Shown: one piece after another, positions 31,964-36,514 of the stretch | How positions within the stretch are numbered: the stretch's first letter is position 1 | Layout of the letters: every line of letters starts with the position of its first letter | Assembly: GCA_007694035.1 (NCBI GenBank) | Contig: RECM01000218.1 | Coordinates: 1-36,514, forward strand | Reading direction: 5' to 3' | DNA length: 36,514 bases | Origin: Balneolaceae bacterium | GTDB lineage: Bacteria; Bacteroidota; Rhodothermia; Balneolales; Cyclonatronaceae | Notes under the pieces: generated by a model | What the model saw: only the letters and a program-made list of their open reading frames with translations | Database searches by the model: none | What the model was told of the DNA's origin: nothing | Translations under genes and position numbers: made by a program

Positions 31964-32216
31964 CTGATCTGCAATCGAAAAGGGCTTTTTAAACTTGTTA
32001 TGGTGTTATCTGCGGAGTGGATTGATGAGACCGGAGTCTGCATTCCATCAGCTTTGCAATCCCGAAATCAACACCGGCAAGGTGATTAGCAGGGACTTCG
32101 AACAGCAGATTTTAAGGAATTCTGCAGTAAACCAATCGGTTGGTGCCGTGTAAAACATTGCCCCTGTTTTCATAGGGTGCACCACAATGACATCAGCTGC
32201 GTTAATGATCCCAAAG

Positions 32217-32237
32217 TGAATCACATTAGTGATTTCA
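32217..32237. promoter_or_regulatory. Inverted repeat upstream of the Cys-rich gene (candidate operator)
   Basis: TGAATCAC (32217-32224) and GTGATTTCA (32229-32237) are complementary apart from one extra A, around an ATTA spacer. The core AATCAC/GTGATT is perfect. The repeat ends 23 bp before the next start codon. TATATTTAG at 32249-32257 resembles the Bacteroidota -7 element but lies very close to the start. A metal-responsive regulator such as the AraC-type protein could bind here (inference). Confidence 0.4.
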
Positions 32238-32260
32238 TGACGTTTGTGTATATTTAGCCC

Positions 32261-32884
32261 ATGAAAAGCCTGAACCTGCAACGATTTCTGACACTTATCA
32301 CGACCTGCTCCCTGCTGGCCGCGATGGTGGTCCGTACCGCCCACTGTGGTACGGAAAATTGTCCGATGCAGGCAGCCGAAATGAAAAAAAGCGGATGTTG
32401 CAGCAGCATGGCCTCCGCCGGCGGTAAGATTCCGCAGGATGACACAGCCCGGATGATTCCGGTAGTCCCCGATTTCACATTCGCTTCGGCCACCGGATCA
32501 GGCGGCAACTGCCATGGCTCAGAGACCACTAAGGCCGTACCCTCACCTGGAACCGATGCACCGGTCAAATCGGAAAGTACGGCACAGCCGGGTCAGTCGG
32601 GTTATTCGGACGAATTGAATCCCCCGGGTTCATCGGATCGACCCGGAACATCACCCCGGTCAGGATGCGAAAAGTGCGATTGCGAAATCAAAAACAGCTC
32701 CGACACCGAAGCCCGCGATGCGATCGCCGTACCTGCACCAGATCTAACCCTCGCCGGCCCTTTATTGACAGGCGAAACTGTGCATAAGCCGTCGGCCCCG
32801 TTTGTCTCCAACCATTTTGCCAAAAGGGCCCCGCCACACCCCGGGGTACCTGCCTACATATTGCACGCCTCTCTGCTGAACTGA
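32261..32884 (+). CDS. Cys-rich exported protein preceding a metal RND pump
   Basis: This 207-residue protein of unknown family has a basic N-terminus and a hydrophobic segment (LTLITTCSLLAAMVV), probably a signal peptide ending near VRTAHC. It is followed by clustered Cys/Met residues: HCGTENCPMQAAEMKKSGCC. The centre is long, Ser/Pro/Gly-rich and probably disordered, with a second Cys cluster (CEKCDCEI, about residues 138-145). The C-terminal third contains FAKRAPPHPGVPAYILHASLLN. Position directly upstream of a CusA-like gene suggests a periplasmic metal-binding partner or chaperone; Cys and Met are typical Cu(I)/Ag(I) ligands. That role is inference. A similar N-terminal CPM...CC pattern occurs in small proteins at the head of Bacteroidota copper-efflux operons. 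Confidence 0.65.
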   Translation: MKSLNLQRFLTLITTCSLLAAMVVRTAHCGTENCPMQAAEMKKSGCCSSMASAGGKIPQDDTARMIPVVPDFTFASATGSGGNCHGSETTKAVPSPGTDAPVKSESTAQPGQSGYSDELNPPGSSDRPGTSPRSGCEKCDCEIKNSSDTEARDAIAVPAPDLTLAGPLLTGETVHKPSAPFVSNHFAKRAPPHPGVPAYILHASLLN

Positions 32885-32994
32885 TACCCGGCGGTATCTG
32901 ATCCGGCTTCCATGCCGGACGTCCATCTCATCCGATCACCCGTCACGGGAACACTGTTTCGTTACATCATCCCGTGGCCGAATACCGCCAGATT

Positions 32995-35900
32995 ATGATC
33001 AACCGTATCATTCACTTTTTTCTTCACAACAAGCTGATTGCTGTACTTCTGTTCCTTACCCTCGCCGGGTGGGGCATTGCCACAGCTCCGTTCGACTGGG
33101 ATATCGATCTTATTTCGCGCGATCCCGTGCCGGTGGATGCCATCCCCGACCTTGGCGACAATCAGCAGATCGTGTTCACGGAGTGGCCCGGCCGCTCCCC
33201 GCAGGATATCGAAGACCAGATCACCTACCCGCTCACCACGCAGCTGCTGGGCCTGCCCGGCGTGCGGACCGTGCGCAGCAACTCCATGCTCGGGTTTTCC
33301 ACCATCAACGTCATTTTTGAGGATGATGTGGAGTTCTACTGGAGCCGGTCGCGGATACTGGAAAAACTCAGCTCTCTGCCCGGCGGAACCCTTCCCGATG
33401 GCGTGCAGCCCGCCCTGGGCCCCGATGCGACCGCACTGGGCCAGATTTTCTGGTATACGCTCGAGGGGTACGGCCCCGACGGGAAACCCGCCGGTGGCTG
33501 GGACCTTCACGAACTCCGCTCCATTCAGGATTACCAGGTGCGCCTGGCCCTGTCGGGTGTGAAAGGCGTATCGGAAGTGGCCAGCATCGGAGGGTTTGTG
33601 ATGGAGTACCAGATTGATATCGATCCGCTGGCGCTCAGGGAACTGAACCTGTCGGTGACCAATGTTGCCGAAGCGGTTCGCATGAGCAACCTGGATGTGG
33701 GCGCACGCACGATTGAACTGAACCGGGCAGAGTACCTTGTTCGCGGGCTCGGCTACGTGCGGTCACTGGAGGATATTGAGGAGAGCGTGATCACGGTAAT
33801 CGACAATACCCCGATCCGTATCAGGGATGTGGCCCGTGTGCAGGCCGGTCCCGCCCAGCGGCGTGGTGTGCTCGACAAGGCCGGCGCCGAAGCGGTCGGA
33901 GGCGTGGTCGTGGCCCGGTTCGGCGAGAATCCCCTGGAGGTGATCAACCGGGTGAAAGAGGAGATTGCACGCATTTCGGCAGGCCTGCCCACTAAGGAGC
34001 TGGCCGACGGCACGGTGTCGCGCGTAACCATCGTGCCCTTTTATGACCGCAGCGGGCTCATTTACGAAACACTGGGAACCCTCGAGGAAGCCCTTTCGCT
34101 GCAGATCCTCATCACCATTCTGGTCATCATCATCATGGTGATGCACCTGCGCACCTCGTTCGTGATCGCCGCCCTGCTGCCCCTGGCGGTACTTATGAGC
34201 TTCATCCTGATGAAATATGTGGGTGTGGATGCCAATGTTGTGGCACTGGCCGGTATCGCGATATCGATCGGTACGGTTGTCGATATGGGCATTGTGCTTA
34301 CGGAAAACATGCTGCAGCACATGAAGGAGATGGACAAAAAGGACAGGCTGATCGATGTGATCTACAACGCCACCTCCGAGGTAAGCCCGGCCGTGGTTAC
34401 CGCCCTGTCAACAACCATCGTCAGTTTTTTGCCCGTTTTCATGCTTCAGGCGCAGGAGGGGCGCCTGTTCGGGCCTCTCGCCTTTACCAAAACCTTTATC
34501 CTGATCGCGGCCCTGCTCATCGTGCTTACGCTCATACCGGCCTTCGCCCACTGGCTCTTTTCCCGCAAAATCGGAAGCCGTAACACCCGCCTCTTCTGGA
34601 ACGGTTTACTGATCGTTTTCGGCCTTGTGACCATGATCGCCTGGTCGGGCTGGGGCGGACTGACCCTGATTGCACTGGGGATCAGCAACATTGCCGCCAT
34701 CTATGTGAAGGAGTACCGGGACTGGGCCCCGACGGTGAACAACGTGATCATAATTCTGGCCGTGGCCTGGCTGCTGGCCGGTAACTGGCTGCCCCTCGGT
34801 CCGGGGAACGCGGTCATCCTCAGCCTGATCTTCATCCTGGTAATGATCGGCATCCTGTTTGGCCTGTTCTGGCTCTATATGACCTGGTACAGGGAGATCC
34901 TGGGATGGGTGCTGCGTAACAAACTGCTGTTCCTGTCGGCTCCGGTGCTCATCTTTCTTATTGGAATGATGGCATGGCGCGGGTTCGATTCAACGTTCCG
35001 CCCGGTCTCATACGGCTTAGGCGCAGTCGGCATTGAAATCCGGGATACCGGCTTCTGGAGCGCCATGGATTCCCGTTTCCCCGGCCTAGGACAGGAATTC
35101 ATGCCCACCCTCGACGAGGGGTCGTTCCTGCTAATGCCCACCACCATGCCGCACGCCGGCGTTGAGGAGTCACTGCAGATGATGCAGGAGATGGACATGC
35201 GCGTGGCATCCATCCCCGAGGTGCAGGATGTGGTCGGCAAGATAGGCCGGGTGGAGTCGGCCCTCGATCCGGCCCCTCTCTCCATGTTTGAGAATGTAAT
35301 TACCTACAAGAGCGAGTTCATTACGGACGACCGCGGCAGGCGAATCCGTTTTAAAACCGAAAACGGTGAATTTGTAAGGGATGAAGCCGGGGAGCTGGTG
35401 CCCGACCGTCGCGGACGTTTTTACCGGCAGTGGCGCGACCACATCCGCACGCCCGACGACATCTGGACCGAGGTGCTGCACGCATCCGACCTGCCGGGGG
35501 TCACATCGGCCCCGAAGCTGCATCCCATCGAGGCGCGGCTGGTGATGCTGCAGACAGGGATGCGGGCCAACATGGGCATCCGGATTAACGGGCCCGACCT
35601 GGAGACTATCGACAGCTTCGCCAGTAACCTGGAGCCGGTGATCCGCGGGGTGGAAGGGGTGCGTCCGGCATCGGTCTTCGCAGACCGGGTTGTAGGCAAG
35701 CCCTACATCGAAATCGACATCGACCGCAGGGCAATCGCCCGTCACGGCCTGATGATTGCTGATGTTCAGCAGGTGATCGGTACGGCGATCGGCGGCGAGA
35801 TGGCCGGCATGACGGTGGAGGGCCGTGAGCGGTACGCGCTCAGGGTGCGCTATGCCAGGGAGTACCGGAATACGCCCGAGGCCATGGAGCGAATCCTGGT

Positions 35901-36514
35901 TTCCGCCCCCGACGGCAGCCAGATCCCGCTGGGTCAGCTCTCCGAAATCCGCTTCGCGACGGGCCCGATGAACATCCGCAGTGAAAACACCTTCCTGAAT
36001 GCGTATGTCACGTTCGACCGTGCGGGGCAGGTCTCGCCCGTTCAGGTGGTCAATAACGTGAAAGACGAGCTCGACCGCCTGATCAGCAACGGCAGTCTGA
36101 CCGTGCCCGACGGGGTCAGCTATGTTTTCGAGGGTGAATTTCAGAACCAGCAGCGCGCTGCCAAACGGCTGGCACTGGTCCTGCCCATTACGCTGATGAT
36201 CATCTTTCTGCTGATCTACTTCCAGTTCCGGTCGGTGCCCGTAACCACCATCATCTTTACCAGTATCGCCCTGGTATGGGCCGGCGGGTTCATCATGCTC
36301 TGGCTTTACGGCCAGGGATGGTTCCTCAATTTCAGCCTGTTCGGGGTGGATTTGCGGGAGTTCTTCCAGATGGGCACGGTAAATCTGAGTGTGGCCGTAT
36401 GGGTCGGTTTCCTGGCCCTGTTCGGCATCGCCGTAGACGACGGGGTGATCATGAGCACATACCTGGAGCAGCAGTTCGGGAAGAAAAATCCGGCGGACCA
36501 CGATTCGCTCTACA
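32995..36514 (+). CDS. cusA: CusA/CzcA-family heavy-metal RND efflux pump (3' end beyond window)
   Basis: The frame is open from the ATG at 32995 to the window end: 1173 codons with no stop, so the protein is longer than most CusA (about 1050). It starts MINRIIHFFLHNKLIAVLLF, the first membrane span, followed by PVDAIPDLGDNQQIVFTEWP and PQDIEDQITYPLTTQLLGLPG, a CzcA/CusA signature. D430 in GTVVDMGIVLTEN and the pair D1148-D1149 in GIAVDDGVIM fit the proton-relay regions of HME-RND pumps. Met residues in LLMPTTMP (M714 and M718) and VMLQTGM (M851) lie in positions comparable to the CusA Cu(I)/Ag(I) Met cluster. An extra hydrophilic insert (about 765-830) follows the LSMFENVITYKS segment. The partners CusB and CusC would be expected downstream. 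Confidence 0.93.
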   Translation, partial: MINRIIHFFLHNKLIAVLLFLTLAGWGIATAPFDWDIDLISRDPVPVDAIPDLGDNQQIVFTEWPGRSPQDIEDQITYPLTTQLLGLPGVRTVRSNSMLGFSTINVIFEDDVEFYWSRSRILEKLSSLPGGTLPDGVQPALGPDATALGQIFWYTLEGYGPDGKPAGGWDLHELRSIQDYQVRLALSGVKGVSEVASIGGFVMEYQIDIDPLALRELNLSVTNVAEAVRMSNLDVGARTIELNRAEYLVRGLGYVRSLEDIEESVITVIDNTPIRIRDVARVQAGPAQRRGVLDKAGAEAVGGVVVARFGENPLEVINRVKEEIARISAGLPTKELADGTVSRVTIVPFYDRSGLIYETLGTLEEALSLQILITILVIIIMVMHLRTSFVIAALLPLAVLMSFILMKYVGVDANVVALAGIAISIGTVVDMGIVLTENMLQHMKEMDKKDRLIDVIYNATSEVSPAVVTALSTTIVSFLPVFMLQAQEGRLFGPLAFTKTFILIAALLIVLTLIPAFAHWLFSRKIGSRNTRLFWNGLLIVFGLVTMIAWSGWGGLTLIALGISNIAAIYVKEYRDWAPTVNNVIIILAVAWLLAGNWLPLGPGNAVILSLIFILVMIGILFGLFWLYMTWYREILGWVLRNKLLFLSAPVLIFLIGMMAWRGFDSTFRPVSYGLGAVGIEIRDTGFWSAMDSRFPGLGQEFMPTLDEGSFLLMPTTMPHAGVEESLQMMQEMDMRVASIPEVQDVVGKIGRVESALDPAPLSMFENVITYKSEFITDDRGRRIRFKTENGEFVRDEAGELVPDRRGRFYRQWRDHIRTPDDIWTEVLHASDLPGVTSAPKLHPIEARLVMLQTGMRANMGIRINGPDLETIDSFASNLEPVIRGVEGVRPASVFADRVVGKPYIEIDIDRRAIARHGLMIADVQQVIGTAIGGEMAGMTVEGRERYALRVRYAREYRNTPEAMERILVSAPDGSQIPLGQLSEIRFATGPMNIRSENTFLNAYVTFDRAGQVSPVQVVNNVKDELDRLISNGSLTVPDGVSYVFEGEFQNQQRAAKRLALVLPITLMIIFLLIYFQFRSVPVTTIIFTSIALVWAGGFIMLWLYGQGWFLNFSLFGVDLREFFQMGTVNLSVAVWVGFLALFGIAVDDGVIMSTYLEQQFGKKNPADHDSLY

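Larger units (their letters stand above)
31559..32260. other. 700-bp intergenic region between abrB-doc and the metal-efflux operon
   Basis: The stretch holds, in order: the candidate TA operator (31564-31598); very AT-rich DNA around 31720-31830; two DnaA-box-like 9-mers at 31852-31871; a 24-codon ORF (31889-31963); a minus-strand open stretch that may be a gene remnant (about 32048-32220); and an inverted repeat at 32217-32237 before the next gene. I see no tRNA or terminator with a clear T-run. Confidence 0.6.

Noticed and set aside
35170-36501. 443-codon open frame on the minus strand inside the RND pump gene
   Set aside because: It is antisense to a clear CusA reading frame with all family motifs; the translation is His/Gln/Val-rich, as expected from the reverse of a GC-rich gene.

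Overview
The window looks like a chromosomal accessory region of a member of the Bacteroidota / Rhodothermota / Balneolota assemblage. The best evidence is the long secreted protein at 2543-5722. It ends in a type IX secretion (T9SS) C-terminal domain containing YPNPFNP, a form frequent in Balneolota, Rhodothermota and Ignavibacteria. Most starts also lack a strong Shine-Dalgarno sequence, and the CopA-linked AraC-type regulator with an N-terminal CPRC motif is of a kind I associate with Bacteroidota. The phylum-level call is inference; no rRNA or tRNA gene is present to test it.

Layout. 1-2412 is a defence/toxin island: an AbiEi-AbiEii type IV toxin-antitoxin pair lies between two different C-terminal remnants of RecG-like/Fic-type winged-helix proteins. 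2543-18770 is a cell-surface polysaccharide locus. It holds a T9SS-exported beta-helix/FG-GAP protein, a Wzx-type flippase, a WecB/WbpI-type UDP-sugar 2-epimerase, an asparagine-synthase-like protein, an SLBB export protein, a Wzz-type copolymerase, a Wzy-type polymerase, two GT4 and one GT2 glycosyltransferases. A VapBC module is inserted at 8417-9024. Genes alternate in strand, and convergent pairs are packed almost without spacers. No priming glycosyltransferase, tyrosine kinase or nucleotide-sugar operon is visible, so the machinery must be completed elsewhere.

18813-24062 is mixed housekeeping and accessory content: pyrB and pyrR overlapping by 4 bp, a GmhB-like and a second HAD hydrolase, a TPR lipoprotein and an FkbM-type methyltransferase. 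A GH20 beta-N-acetylhexosaminidase follows at 24269-26383.

26382-36514 is a metal-handling region. It has an AraC-type regulator with an N-terminal CPRC motif, an ORF6N protein, a CopA-type copper ATPase with two metal-binding domains, a Doc/AbrB toxin-antitoxin pair, a Cys-rich exported protein, and the start of a CusA/CzcA-type RND pump that runs off the window end. The obvious model is copper/silver sensing (AraC-type protein), cytosolic export (CopA) and periplasmic export (RND).

The most unusual non-coding signal is a family of GC-rich palindromic elements at 26382-26444, 26445-26536 and 27959-28048. They share a conserved core, but their outer stems (and in one case the inner stem) differ in sequence while staying self-complementary. 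That covariation suggests a structured nucleic-acid element. Other non-coding points are a perfect 10-bp inverted repeat over the vapBC promoter, a tandem pair of DnaA-box-like 9-mers in an AT-rich gap near 31860, and a strong hairpin at 22094-22128.
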